DNA of 64,000 nt from Stenotrophomonas indicatrix (GCF_002750975.1 NZ_PEJS01000001.1:1178001-1242000), one strand, 5' to 3'; positions 35,980 to 46,005 are shown, numbered from the stretch's first letter. Notes: generated by a model from the letters alone, not told the origin. Numbers and translations are program-made.

Positions 35980-36501
35980 ATGCGCTCCATCAAGCTGTCT
36001 TCGCGCCACACCTTCTCTGCCCCTGTCCGGCAGCGTGGTGCCGTGCTCTACGTCGCGCTGATTCTGCTGATCATGCTGGCGCTGCTGGGCGTGATAGGCA
36101 TGCAGGTGGCCGGCATGCAGGAGCGCATGGCATCGGGCTACCGTGCAGGCAACGTGGCCTTCCAGAGTGCCGAGGGCGCCGCCCGCAGTGCCGAGAATGC
36201 CGTGGAGAAGATTGCCAATCGCCAGTCGCCGGGTGACAGCCCGACGGTTACCTCGGCCGACATCGATCAACGCTGCGACGATGGCTTCGATCCATCGGAC
36301 TGGGTCGCCAAGACCAAGCTGGGCAGCAAGCCGGCAGTGAAGGTCCGGCAGATCCAGGGCTGCATCCAGGGAGAGGGGGCGCTGGACATGGGCAAGCCGT
36401 TGGAGGCCGCAACACCGGTCTACCAGATCACGACATACGCCGGCGACACGGCCACCGACGCGACATCGCGCTCGGCGGTCGACACCGTATTCAAGCTGTG
36501 A
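35980..36501 (+). CDS. pilX: Type IV minor pilin PilX
   Basis: A 173-residue minor pilin. The N-terminus is QRGAVLYVALILLIMLALLG, with a leader of about 23 residues; PilX proteins usually have G-x-x-L in place of the full FTLIE motif. MQVAGMQERMASGYRAGNVAFQSAE matches the early PilX helix. Two cysteines (QRCDDGF, IQGCIQG) lie in the head. It is five bases behind pilW and 13 bases before pilY1. Confidence 0.88.
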   Translation: MRSIKLSSRHTFSAPVRQRGAVLYVALILLIMLALLGVIGMQVAGMQERMASGYRAGNVAFQSAEGAARSAENAVEKIANRQSPGDSPTVTSADIDQRCDDGFDPSDWVAKTKLGSKPAVKVRQIQGCIQGEGALDMGKPLEAATPVYQITTYAGDTATDATSRSAVDTVFKL

Positions 36502-36514
36502 GGGTGGGGAACCC

Positions 36515-39500
36515 ATGAACACGCGAAATCGCAGGATCCTGGCGGGCGTAGGCCTTGCCGTTGTCGCCGCTGGCGGCTATCTGGTGCATACCCTGATGGC
36601 CGCACAGGCGCAGGGTGTGTTGGCGCAGGAGCCCTTGAACGTGCAGGTGCAGACCCCGCCTGCGTTCATCATGGCCGTGGATGACTCGAATTCGATGACC
36701 TTCGAGCGCATGTTCCCGGGCGGTGACGGGCGGTTGATCTTCAACACGTCGACTGGCAGCTTCTTCAACAACAATGGCAGCTTCTACAGCGTTGGGCAGG
36801 ACTGCAACTCCGGTTCAGTCGATTGCTATCTTTACCTTTACGCGCACAACAACTACAACGAGCGCTATTCGTATGGTCGTGCGATCCCGCCGCTGGATAT
36901 CTTCGGCTTCGCCCGCTCGCACGTCTACAACGCCAGCTACTACAACCCGTCAGTCAGCTACAAGCCGTGGCTGAGGGCCGATGGAACCCGCTGGAACCCT
37001 GCCAGTACCACGGCGGCGCGTGTCGACCCGCGCTCCGGATTTGCGGGGTATGACATCACGTACAACATGACCAGTGTCCGTTCAAGCAGCGGTGAGGGAT
37101 TCCAGTTCGTCGACGGGATGAAGATTCCCGATCTCACGGGAACCGACAATGCGTATTACCGCAACAACGCCTGGCGCACCGCTTCGCGTGACATCGGCTC
37201 TGCCGTGCAATATGGCGTGCAGTACTTCCCGGCGACCTTCTACCTGCCGGAGAATTCCCCGGCGCCGTACGGATACAAGTCGGGCGATGCGAATCGACCG
37301 GTGATCCAGGGGGCCTGTGGGCCCAAGTGCAATCTGCGCCGCTATCAGATCAAGAAGGACAACTACAGCATCGATGGTGCCTACGATACTGCGGTGCAGA
37401 ACTTCGCCAATTGGTTCCAGTATCACCGGAGCCGCACGTTGGCCATTGTCGGTGCGTCCACCGAGGCGTTGTACGGCGTCGACAACATGCGGGTGGGTTA
37501 CTTCACGATCAATGACCTGAAGAACGTGAAGATGCATGATCTGGTGACCAACCGCGCCGATCTCTATCAGCAGATCTACGGATTGAAGCCGATCAGCGGT
37601 ACGCCCAACCGTCGTGCTGTGGAGTATCTGGCCGAACAGTTCCGCCGTACCGATGACGGCGCGCCCGTCATCCGCGCCTGCCAGCGCAATGGCGGCATGT
37701 TGTTCACGGATGGCTACACGAATTCCAAGAACTATCCGAATGGCTCGTTCGCCAACGCGGACGCGGTCAATACCGTGAATCTGCCGACACTGCCCTTCGC
37801 CGACAATTACAGCAATACGATGGCCGACATCACTGCGGCCTATTACTCGGGCAGCAAGACGCCGCTTCGTTCCGATACCGGCTTCCCCAAGGGGCAGGTG
37901 CCGGTGGACGAGCGCTGCGGCACGTTGTCCCAAGGCAGCGCGGAGTGGAAGCGACTGGACTGCCAGGCCGATCTGCACATGAATTTCTACGGTGTCACGC
38001 TTGGTGCTCAGGGGCGGATTTACGGCGTGAATGCTGCCGCCACGGCGGATCCGTACAAGAATCCGCCGAACTGGAACGGCAGCCCTGATCCGTCGACGGT
38101 GGACGATGGAACGGTCATCGATGAGATCTGGCACGCCGCGCTCAACAGCCGTGGTGAATTCATCAATGCGCAGACGCCTGCCGATGTAACCGAGGCGATG
38201 CGACGTGTGTTGGCCTCGATTTCCGGCGGCAAGTCGTCGTCGGGAACCATTGGCATGACCGGCGCCCGCATTGGCGCAGGTTCGCTGTCGGTGACGCCAA
38301 GCTATGACATCCGCAATGGTGCGACCGATTGGTCGAGCAAGCTGAAGGCGTCGACCGTGAAGATCAACAGTGACCAGGTCGCTGTGTTCAGCGAGGCCTG
38401 GGAGGCGTCAACGAAACTCGCTTCAACGGGTCGCCGCATCGTGGCCAACAAAGCGGGTACGCTGGTTGACTTCGGTTCGGCCGACATCAGCCTGGCCGAT
38501 CTGTGCAGCAAGCCGGATGGCAAGTACGCAGAGATGCTGGTGTGCTCGACTGACAAGCTGAAGTCCATTGATGCTGATATCGACACGGCCATCCGCTATC
38601 TGAAAGCGGATACGACGATGGAAAAGCGCAGCGGCGGCAAGTACCGCGACCGCACCACGCCGCTGGGCGATATCGTCAATTCGGCGCCGGTGGTCAGTTC
38701 GCCTACCGATGACTACGGCTATCGCCAGCTCGGCGACGATTATGCCGTCAGCTATGCCAAGTACCTGGACACCAAGGCGAAGAGTGGTCGTTACACGGTG
38801 TACGTCGGTGCCAATGACGGCATGCTGCATGCCTTCGATGGTGGCATGGGGGCGTCGGGTGAGATGGACAGTACGGGAGGGACCGAGCGCTTTGCGTACA
38901 TTCCCTCAACCTCGCTGGGCCACATGGCCAACCTGCTGTTCCCGTACAAACCGGATACCGCTGATCAGACCTTCCGCCATCGCTATTTCGTCGACGGTGC
39001 AATCACCATCTCGGACATGCTCGTCGGCAGCACCTGGCAGACGGGACTGGTCGGTACGGCTGGCGCTGGTGGTCGCTCGGTATTTGCGCTGGACGTGAGT
39101 GACCCGGCAGCGTTTACCACGCGTCAAGCGCTCTGGGAGATCAGCGACTTGAACATGTCGTTGGCCGAGGGCGTGCGCAACAACATCGGCTTCGTGCTGG
39201 GCAAGCCGGTGATCGTACCGGTGAAGGAAGGCAAGACGGTTGCATGGAAGGCGATCTTCGGCAACGGCTATAACAGTGCCAGCCGCAAGGCCGTTCTGTT
39301 CGTCGTGGATATGGCGTCCGGCGCCACGCGGATGATCGAGGCGGTAGAAAGCAATGCCTCGGGAGCCAATATCTCCGGAGACAATGGGTTGGGCAACGTG
39401 GTGGTGGTGGATCGCTGGCGTGGCGACAGCCAGGACCTGCGCGGTCGCGATGGTCTTGCCGATACCGTCTACGCCGCCGATCAGCGTGGCGCCATCTGGA

Positions 39501-40276
39501 AATTCGACCTCACCGATAGTTCCGACGCGGCGCTGACCGTTCCCGTGTTCACCACCCAGGTCAGCCAAGACACCAGCGCGCGGAACTTCCGCCAGCCGAT
39601 CACGGGCGGCATGACCGCTGCGACCGGTCCATCGGGTGGCGTGATGCTGTATTTCGGTACGGGCAGCTTCTCGTTCTACAGTGACAAGGACGACACCTCG
39701 CGACAGGCGTTGTATGCGGTCAATGACATTGGCGGGAAGAGGGTCACATCGACCTTGACCTCGGCCAATCTGGCGCCCTATACCGCGGATGCTCCGGCGA
39801 CGGGCGCCGAGGCGCGCAGGATTGTGGCAGGGACTGCGCCGGCCAATGCGCGAGGGTGGATGATCAACCTGCCTGCGAGCAACGGTGAACGGTTCGTTGG
39901 TAATCCACTGCTGGTCAGCGGCATCATGTTCATGCCGACCTATGTCCCCAATCTGGAAACCGTTGGCTGTTCGACGAGTGGTTCGAACTGGCTGTTTGGT
40001 CTTTCCTCGCTGACCGGTGCGCCTGCCCTGGAGAATGTCCGGACCGGTTCACCCACGGGTGTCAAGCCGGCGTCGGGTACAGCGGGCCTGTCGTTGAAGA
40101 CCGAGGGAACCGCGCCGGTCAAGGACGTATCCCTGTCGGTCATACCGCGTCTGGGTAGTGGCAAGGAAGGTCCGCCCGGGGGCAGCTCTTGCTGGATGGT
40201 GGTAGGCGCCGCCGGCAGCCAGTCGCTGTATCTGCCTTATCCCTGCGGTCGCCAGTCCTGGCGGCAGCTCCAGTGA
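36515..40276 (+). CDS. pilY1: Type IV pilus tip-associated protein PilY1
   Basis: A 1253-residue exported protein with an N-terminal hydrophobic segment (8-31). The N-terminal half is von Willebrand A-like, with the metal motif AVDDSNSM (Asp56-x-Ser58-x-Ser60). The C-terminal half is a PilY1 beta-propeller: GDIVNSAPVVSSP, YVGANDGMLHAFDGG, GRSVFALDVSDP and IWKFDL. The region equivalent to the calcium loop reads DLRGRDGLAD (974-983) and departs from the usual D-x-N-x-D spacing. It should cap the minor pilin complex and act in adhesion and pilus dynamics. Confidence 0.92.
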   Translation: MNTRNRRILAGVGLAVVAAGGYLVHTLMAAQAQGVLAQEPLNVQVQTPPAFIMAVDDSNSMTFERMFPGGDGRLIFNTSTGSFFNNNGSFYSVGQDCNSGSVDCYLYLYAHNNYNERYSYGRAIPPLDIFGFARSHVYNASYYNPSVSYKPWLRADGTRWNPASTTAARVDPRSGFAGYDITYNMTSVRSSSGEGFQFVDGMKIPDLTGTDNAYYRNNAWRTASRDIGSAVQYGVQYFPATFYLPENSPAPYGYKSGDANRPVIQGACGPKCNLRRYQIKKDNYSIDGAYDTAVQNFANWFQYHRSRTLAIVGASTEALYGVDNMRVGYFTINDLKNVKMHDLVTNRADLYQQIYGLKPISGTPNRRAVEYLAEQFRRTDDGAPVIRACQRNGGMLFTDGYTNSKNYPNGSFANADAVNTVNLPTLPFADNYSNTMADITAAYYSGSKTPLRSDTGFPKGQVPVDERCGTLSQGSAEWKRLDCQADLHMNFYGVTLGAQGRIYGVNAAATADPYKNPPNWNGSPDPSTVDDGTVIDEIWHAALNSRGEFINAQTPADVTEAMRRVLASISGGKSSSGTIGMTGARIGAGSLSVTPSYDIRNGATDWSSKLKASTVKINSDQVAVFSEAWEASTKLASTGRRIVANKAGTLVDFGSADISLADLCSKPDGKYAEMLVCSTDKLKSIDADIDTAIRYLKADTTMEKRSGGKYRDRTTPLGDIVNSAPVVSSPTDDYGYRQLGDDYAVSYAKYLDTKAKSGRYTVYVGANDGMLHAFDGGMGASGEMDSTGGTERFAYIPSTSLGHMANLLFPYKPDTADQTFRHRYFVDGAITISDMLVGSTWQTGLVGTAGAGGRSVFALDVSDPAAFTTRQALWEISDLNMSLAEGVRNNIGFVLGKPVIVPVKEGKTVAWKAIFGNGYNSASRKAVLFVVDMASGATRMIEAVESNASGANISGDNGLGNVVVVDRWRGDSQDLRGRDGLADTVYAADQRGAIWKFDLTDSSDAALTVPVFTTQVSQDTSARNFRQPITGGMTAATGPSGGVMLYFGTGSFSFYSDKDDTSRQALYAVNDIGGKRVTSTLTSANLAPYTADAPATGAEARRIVAGTAPANARGWMINLPASNGERFVGNPLLVSGIMFMPTYVPNLETVGCSTSGSNWLFGLSSLTGAPALENVRTGSPTGVKPASGTAGLSLKTEGTAPVKDVSLSVIPRLGSGKEGPPGGSSCWMVVGAAGSQSLYLPYPCGRQSWRQLQ

Positions 40277-40299
40277 CCCCTGTGCGAGGATCCACATCC

Positions 40300-40707
40300 A
40301 TGCAGTCTTTCCGTGCGCCTCATCGCTCAGCGGGCTTTACGTTGATCGAATTGATGATCGTGGTGATCGTCATCGGCATCCTGGCGGCCATCGCCATTCC
40401 TTCGTACCAGCAGTACGTACTTCGATCACACCGTGCAGTAGCCAAAGCGGACTTGGCCGAGTACGCGCAACGTGCGGAGCGCTATCACTCCAGCAACAAT
40501 TCCTACTCGGGCTACGCCCTGCCCAGCAAGGTCTCGCCACGCGAGGGCGGGGCCACGCGATACGACCTGAGTTACAAGGGCGATGGTTCCACGTTCACGA
40601 TCACGGCGTCTCCCTCGGGTACGCAGGTCAAGGACAGCTGCGGCAAGCTGACCCTCGACCAGGCCAACCGGAAGACCTCGGAAGGAGCGGTTTCCGATTG
40701 TTGGTAG
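40300..40707 (+). CDS. pilE: Type IV minor pilin PilE
   Basis: A 135-residue pilin with the site G-FTLIELMIVVIVIGILAAI after a leader of 11 residues and the PSYQQYVLRSHRAVAKADLAEYAQRAERY helix in part, typical of PilE-type minor pilins. Two C-terminal cysteines (KDSCGKL, SDCW at the end) form the expected D-loop disulfide. It closes the operon; tRNA-Asn and its own promoter follow at once. Confidence 0.9.
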   Translation: MQSFRAPHRSAGFTLIELMIVVIVIGILAAIAIPSYQQYVLRSHRAVAKADLAEYAQRAERYHSSNNSYSGYALPSKVSPREGGATRYDLSYKGDGSTFTITASPSGTQVKDSCGKLTLDQANRKTSEGAVSDCW

Positions 40708-40713
40708 TGGGTG

Positions 40714-40742
40714 TTGATCTTCCAGGATTCGACCAGTACAAT
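40714..40742 (+). promoter_or_regulatory. Sigma-70 promoter of tRNA-Asn
   Basis: TTGATC (40714-40719), a 17-base spacer and TACAAT (40737-40742) end ten bases before the mature tRNA 5' end. Confidence 0.75.
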
Positions 40743-40752
40743 GCGCCTCCCC

Positions 40753-40828
40753 GCCCGAATAGCTCAGCCGGTTAGAGCACTTGACTGTTAATCAGGGGGT
40801 CGTTGGTTCGAGTCCAACTTCGGGCGCA
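40753..40828 (+). tRNA. tRNA-Asn (GTT)
   Basis: The acceptor stem is GCCCGAA/TTCGGGC, with D stem GCTC/GAGC, anticodon stem CTTGA/TCAGG, anticodon GTT at 40787-40789 and T loop TTCGAGT. The discriminator is G, as usual for tRNA-Asn. The bases after it are CAAG, so CCA is not encoded, unlike the tRNA-Val and tRNA-Gly genes in this window. Confidence 0.95.
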
Positions 40829-40840
40829 AGATACTGCAGA

Positions 40841-40870
40841 AGCCGCGAGAAATCGCGGCTTTTTGCTTTT
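40841..40870 (+). terminator. Terminator of tRNA-Asn
   Basis: The stem AGCCGCGA/TCGCGGCT with a GAAA loop is followed by TTTTGCTTTT. It lies 12 bases after the tRNA. Confidence 0.88.
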
Positions 40871-40881
40871 CTTTGCTCTGT

Positions 40882-41424
40882 TCAGCACGGCAGATCGCGG
40901 TTGCTGCGTTCACTGCGGGTACGCCCGCCATTGTTGACCACCAGCTTGCCGTGCAGGTGTCTGCCAGCGCAGATGCGCAGGGTCAGATTGGCGCCGGGGC
41001 TTCGCCCATCCGCCTGGAAAAACAGGAGCGGCCGTCCGCTGCTGGCGTGTGCCAGGATCGAGACATCGTCGCGGCCACGGTGATGGGCCAGGATGGCTTC
41101 CGGCGTTGCTGGTGAGCCCCGCCGCAGGCCACTGCGATAGATGATCCAGCCGGCACTCCAGTCGTCCGTGCACTGATGCCCGTCTTCGCTGGCGCACACG
41201 CCGATCAGTTCACGCCGGATCAGCGCTTGGCTGCGCGCGCTGGAGAGACTGGCATGCAGCGTCAGCTGCAGTGCGTCGGCCCGGTGGCGCAGCAGTGTTG
41301 ACTGCAGCGTCGGCCATCCTGCCGCCAGCAATACCGAAAGGACGGCAATAATCGTCACCAGTTCAATCAGTTGCATGCCAAGGGCGGGGCCGGGGACAGG
41401 GGGGCGTTTCAAGGGCGCGGTCAT
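40882..41424 (-). CDS. fimT: FimT-type pseudopilin with GRxR tail (DNA uptake)
   Basis: A 180-residue GspH/FimT pseudopilin. The cleavage site is [14 protein letters not shown] after a 16-residue basic leader, when starting at ATG 41424 (41460 is an alternative). Two cysteines ([11 protein letters not shown]) precede the WSAGWIIY core. The C-terminal tail [14 protein letters not shown] contains GRxR, the motif reported to bind DNA in FimT of naturally transformable bacteria. FimU, encoded in the pilin operon, lacks it. The gene is divergent from uvrB and convergent with tRNA-Asn. Confidence 0.85.
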   Translation of the reverse strand: MTAPLKRPPVPGPALGMQLIELVTIIAVLSVLLAAGWPTLQSTLLRHRADALQLTLHASLSSARSQALIRRELIGVCASEDGHQCTDDWSAGWIIYRSGLRRGSPATPEAILAHHRGRDDVSILAHASSGRPLLFFQADGRSPGANLTLRICAGRHLHGKLVVNNGGRTRSERSNRDLPC

Positions 41425-41552
41425 GGAGCGAGCGTCGCCCCTTTCAATGGGGGTCGCCATCGGGCATCCCCCTGCCGGTCTCCCCGGCTTCCCCTCAGCC
41501 GACCGTCACCGGACGCCCCCTATACTTACCTTCCCCGAGACCTGGCAACACC

Positions 41553-43577
<2,025 letters not shown>

Positions 43578-43609
43578 ACGCGGTAATGCGGCTTTTCTTC
43601 ACAAAAGTA

Positions 43610-43638
43610 TTGCGCTTGCCGGTCGTCGTCCGTAATAT
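43610..43638 (+). promoter_or_regulatory. Sigma-70 promoter of the tRNA-Val genes
   Basis: TTGCGC (43610-43615), a 17-base spacer and TAATAT (43633-43638) lie about 46 bases before the first tRNA-Val. Confidence 0.75.
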
Positions 43639-43684
43639 ACGCGGCCTGCACCGACGCAATCGCGGCGCTGCAGAAGCAACAAAC

Positions 43685-43759
43685 GGGCGGTTAGCTCAGC
43701 GGTAGAGCACTACCTTGACATGGTAGGGGTCACAGGTTCGAACCCTGTACCGCCCACCA
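43685..43759 (+). tRNA. tRNA-Val (GAC), copy 1
   Basis: The acceptor stem is GGGCGGT/ACCGCCC, the anticodon stem CTACC/GGTAG with anticodon GAC, T loop TTCGAAC, discriminator A and encoded CCA. The 75 nt are identical to the copy at 43857. Confidence 0.96.
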
Positions 43760-43794
43760 CGAAGTCCCCCAGGGGGCTGTCGTGAGCATGAAAA

Positions 43795-43818
43795 GCCCGG
43801 CCCTGGCGCCGGGTTTTT
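43795..43818 (+). terminator. Terminator between the tRNA-Val copies
   Basis: The stem CCCGGC/GCCGGG is followed by TTTTT, 36 bases after copy 1. The second copy may depend on read-through or on a weak promoter not seen here. Confidence 0.7.
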
Positions 43819-43856
43819 ACGTAGAAGCACCAGCCTGCGGGCTGCACGGAATATTT

Positions 43857-43931
43857 GGGCGGTTAGCTCAGCGGTAGAGCACTACCTTGACATGGTAGGG
43901 GTCACAGGTTCGAACCCTGTACCGCCCACCA
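43857..43931 (+). tRNA. tRNA-Val (GAC), copy 2
   Basis: A 75-nt sequence identical to copy 1, including CCA. The 97-base spacer contains a terminator, and no good promoter is seen directly upstream. Confidence 0.96.
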
Positions 43932-43973
43932 CCGGTTCCCGGCATGGCCGGAGCAGCGGTGGAAACGATGAAA

Positions 43974-43996
43974 GCCGGCCCTGGGCCGGTTTTTTT
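43974..43996 (+). terminator. Terminator of the tRNA-Val unit
   Basis: The stem CCGGCC/GGCCGG with loop CTG is followed by seven T. Confidence 0.85.
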
Positions 43997-44044
43997 GTGC
44001 CTGCGATCCGCGCTCGTTTCAGCCTGGCCGGCTTGCTGCCAGCG

Positions 44045-44377
44045 TCAACCGCGTTGCTCGACACTGGCGCTGCGCTGCAGCTGCCAATGACCATCCACGC
44101 GCTGCCACAGTTGCAGCATTCCCCGGGCGTGCGATTGCCCGCGCTGTTTACCGTCGGCATCACCGTGCACGCGAGCGTGGGCCACCTGCAGTACGCGATC
44201 CGCACTCAGGCGCAGGATCTGCACGCTCTGGCTGTCCGTCTGGCCGTAGCTGGCAGGCGCGCGGGCGGCACGTTGGGCGTCGGCCTGCAGGATCTGCATC
44301 CGCAGCGAATCGCTTCCGGTACCGCCGTCGCGGTTGCACAGACCGGCCATCAACAGCAGCAGGGCAAGCATCGGCAT
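44045..44377 (-). CDS. Small hypothetical exported protein
   Basis: A 110-residue protein with an N-terminal hydrophobic segment, MPMLALLLLMAGLCN, that looks like a signal peptide. A Cys follows, but MAGLC does not fit a lipobox well. The rest is Gln- and Arg-rich and polar, with LQLWQRVDGHWQLQRS near the end. No family is recognised. The start at 44377 has GGAG eight bases upstream; the second Met at 44371 is also possible. The 262-bp stretch between this start and the next gene holds only a terminator for the peptide operon. Confidence 0.55.
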   Translation of the reverse strand: MPMLALLLLMAGLCNRDGGTGSDSLRMQILQADAQRAARAPASYGQTDSQSVQILRLSADRVLQVAHARVHGDADGKQRGQSHARGMLQLWQRVDGHWQLQRSASVEQRG

Positions 44378-44527
44378 GGCACGGTGCTCCGGAGAAGGGA
44401 GCCCAGCGTTGCACTGCGGCCTGCGCTGTGAAACCGGTATCCGACGAAGACCGGAAAAGTGCGCGCCAACCAGAGCCAGCAAGGATGAATCCGTGCCCGG
44501 CCGGGGCGGCGGCAGAACACGATAATG

Positions 44528-44564
44528 AAAAAGGGCCGGGCCACCCGTGAAGGCAGTCCGGCCC
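44528..44564 (-). terminator. Terminator of the four-cysteine peptide operon
   Basis: Read on the minus strand, the stem GGGCCGG/CCGGCCC is followed by five T. It lies about 75 bases after the stop of the last peptide gene. Confidence 0.65.
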
Positions 44565-44639
44565 GTTTGCCCGTAAGTGACCCCGTTGGCCGGGAAGCCT
44601 GGGCTCAGGTCACGACGTGGCTGGAACCATCAGGCGGGC

Positions 44640-44834
44640 TCAGAGCGGATCGCAGCACAGGCGAGGGCCGGACCAATGCCCTGAGCCGCCATACGGACAG
44701 CCCGGGGTGAATTCACAGCCCGGTGCGAACCCGGCCTTGGCCGGAGTGGCGAAGGCCTGCGCGGCACCGAATGACATGGCGGCCACCACGACGAGGCCGG
44801 CAATGGACGAGAACAGCTTCTTCTTTCCGATCAT
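44640..44834 (-). CDS. Small secreted four-cysteine peptide A
   Basis: A 64-residue peptide precursor. Residues 1-29 are a signal peptide (MIGKKKLFSSIAGLVVV.., ending AQAFA before TP). The mature part of about 35 residues has Cys40-x5-Cys46-x13-Cys60-Cys61 and is rich in Gly and Pro (FAPGC, GCPYGGSG, LCCDPL). The first 85 or so bases are nearly identical to those of peptide B, while the mature codons differ. AAGGAGATACAG before the ATG is also shared. It is the last of three tandem paralogues behind a thioredoxin-like gene. The function is unknown. Confidence 0.75.
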   Translation of the reverse strand: MIGKKKLFSSIAGLVVVAAMSFGAAQAFATPAKAGFAPGCEFTPGCPYGGSGHWSGPRLCCDPL

Positions 44835-44865
44835 CTGTATCTCCTTTGCAGCGCTTCGAGGCGGG

Positions 44866-45057
44866 TTACATGGGGTCGCAGCAGACCAGCAGGCCGTGGG
44901 AGCCTGCGTTGCCATAGGGGCAGCTCGGATGTTCCTTGCAGCCCGGCGCGAAGCCGGTCTTCACCGGAGTGGCGAAGGCCTGCGCGGCGCCGAATGACAT
45001 GGCGGCCACCACGACGAGGCCGGCAATGGACGAGAACAGCTTCTTCTTTCCGATCAT
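44866..45057 (-). CDS. Small secreted four-cysteine peptide B
   Basis: A 63-residue precursor with the same signal peptide as peptide A, residue for residue. The mature part reads TPVKTGFAPGC, then KEHPSC, PYGNAGSHGLLV and CCDPM: Cys40-x5-Cys46-x12-Cys59-Cys60. The ribosome binding site AAGGAGATACAC matches that of peptide C. It is 65 bases after peptide C and 31 bases before peptide A. Two disulfides are possible after export. Confidence 0.75.
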   Translation of the reverse strand: MIGKKKLFSSIAGLVVVAAMSFGAAQAFATPVKTGFAPGCKEHPSCPYGNAGSHGLLVCCDPM

Positions 45058-45122
45058 GTGTATCTCCTTGGAATGGCGATGGAACATGAAGTCACCGCGT
45101 GCGGGGCGGTGTCGAAGCGGGA

Positions 45123-45317
45123 TCAGTTGGCGACGCAGCAGATGCGCGTGCCGCCGGCGCGGCCATTGCCGCCGAACATGCATCCGGGGGTATCCACGCA
45201 ACCCGGTGCAAAGCCGGTCTTCACCGGTGTGGCGAAGGCCTGTGCGGCCCCGAATGACATTGCAGCAACGATGACGATACCGGCGACGGACGAGAACAGC
45301 GTTTTCTTCCCGATCAT
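45123..45317 (-). CDS. Small secreted four-cysteine peptide C
   Basis: A 64-residue precursor, the most divergent of the three. The signal peptide has Thr6, Val11, Ile14 and Ile16 where A and B have Lys, Ile, Leu and Val. The mature part TPVKTGFAPGC is followed by VDTPGCMFGG, NGRAGGTRI and CCVAN; the cysteine spacing is that of A. It starts 11 bases after the thioredoxin-like gene, with its ribosome binding site partly inside that gene's end, so it is probably co-translated with it. Confidence 0.75.
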   Translation of the reverse strand: MIGKKTLFSSVAGIVIVAAMSFGAAQAFATPVKTGFAPGCVDTPGCMFGGNGRAGGTRICCVAN

Positions 45318-45328
45318 GTGTATCTCCT

Positions 45329-45898
45329 TCAGTTGGTGTGGCTTCCCGGATTCATTGCGTTGGCGACGGCCTGCACCGTCCCGGTGTCGAGCTGGCCGAC
45401 ATGCTTGTAGGCGATGCTGCCATCTGCGGCCAGCACCATCAGCATCGGTGTCAGCGTGGCGCGGTAGCGCTTGGAGACTTCGCCCTGATCGTCGACGGCG
45501 ATCGGAAACGCCAGCGCGTGCTTGCCTGCGTAGTCGGCAAGCTGGTCGTACGGTGGCAGGCCCACGCCCACCAGCTCGGCACTGCCTCGCGCAGCCGCGA
45601 TCTGCTGCAGTTGTGGCACCGAGGCCAGGCAGTAACGGCAGGCGGTAGAGAAGAAGTAGAGGATCTGCGGCACGCCGCGCGCGCCACCGATATCGACATG
45701 GGTCTGCTGCGTCGTCCGCAGGGTCAACAGTTCAGGCCGGGTGCCGGTGGCAAGACCATGCGCGTCCAGCTGCGTCTGCTGCAGCTGCGCCGCCATCTGT
45801 TCGTTGACCTGCCGCAACTGGCGGTTCTGCCAGGAGAGCATGATGACCAGTGCGGCCAGCAGCAGGGCGACTACGGGAAACAGTGCACGCTTGAGCAT
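45329..45898 (-). CDS. Membrane-anchored thioredoxin-like (TlpA/redoxin) protein
   Basis: A 189-residue protein with one N-terminal membrane helix (7-24), a short coiled region, and a periplasmic thioredoxin fold. The redox motif is Cys87-Arg-Tyr-Cys90 in FFSTACRYCLASVPQ. The cis-Pro region is ATLTPMLMVLAADGSI. It could oxidise, reduce or reshuffle disulfides. Three small four-cysteine peptides follow it directly, so acting on them is the simplest guess. A TTGACA is present 48 to 60 bases upstream on the minus strand, with TATGGT 19 bases further. Confidence 0.85.
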   Translation of the reverse strand: MLKRALFPVVALLLAALVIMLSWQNRQLRQVNEQMAAQLQQTQLDAHGLATGTRPELLTLRTTQQTHVDIGGARGVPQILYFFSTACRYCLASVPQLQQIAAARGSAELVGVGLPPYDQLADYAGKHALAFPIAVDDQGEVSKRYRATLTPMLMVLAADGSIAYKHVGQLDTGTVQAVANAMNPGSHTN

Positions 45899-46005
45899 CG
45901 ATCATCCTTGAACGCCGCGTTGCATCGACCATACCGGAAACAGCAACAGGAATGTCAAGCTTTTGTATCATCGGTGACGCAGTTCCCAAACCTCAGGACG
46001 CCACC

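Noticed and set aside
41460..41552. SOS box before uvrB
   Set aside because: A TATACT -10-like sequence is seen at 41521-41526, but no LexA-type palindrome could be recognised.
43892..44431. A 179-codon plus-strand frame
   Set aside because: It begins inside a tRNA-Val gene and its terminator and runs antisense to the small exported protein.
44525..45648. Plus-strand frames across the peptide operon
   Set aside because: The minus-strand genes have signal peptides, ribosome binding sites and paralogy; the plus-strand frames do not.
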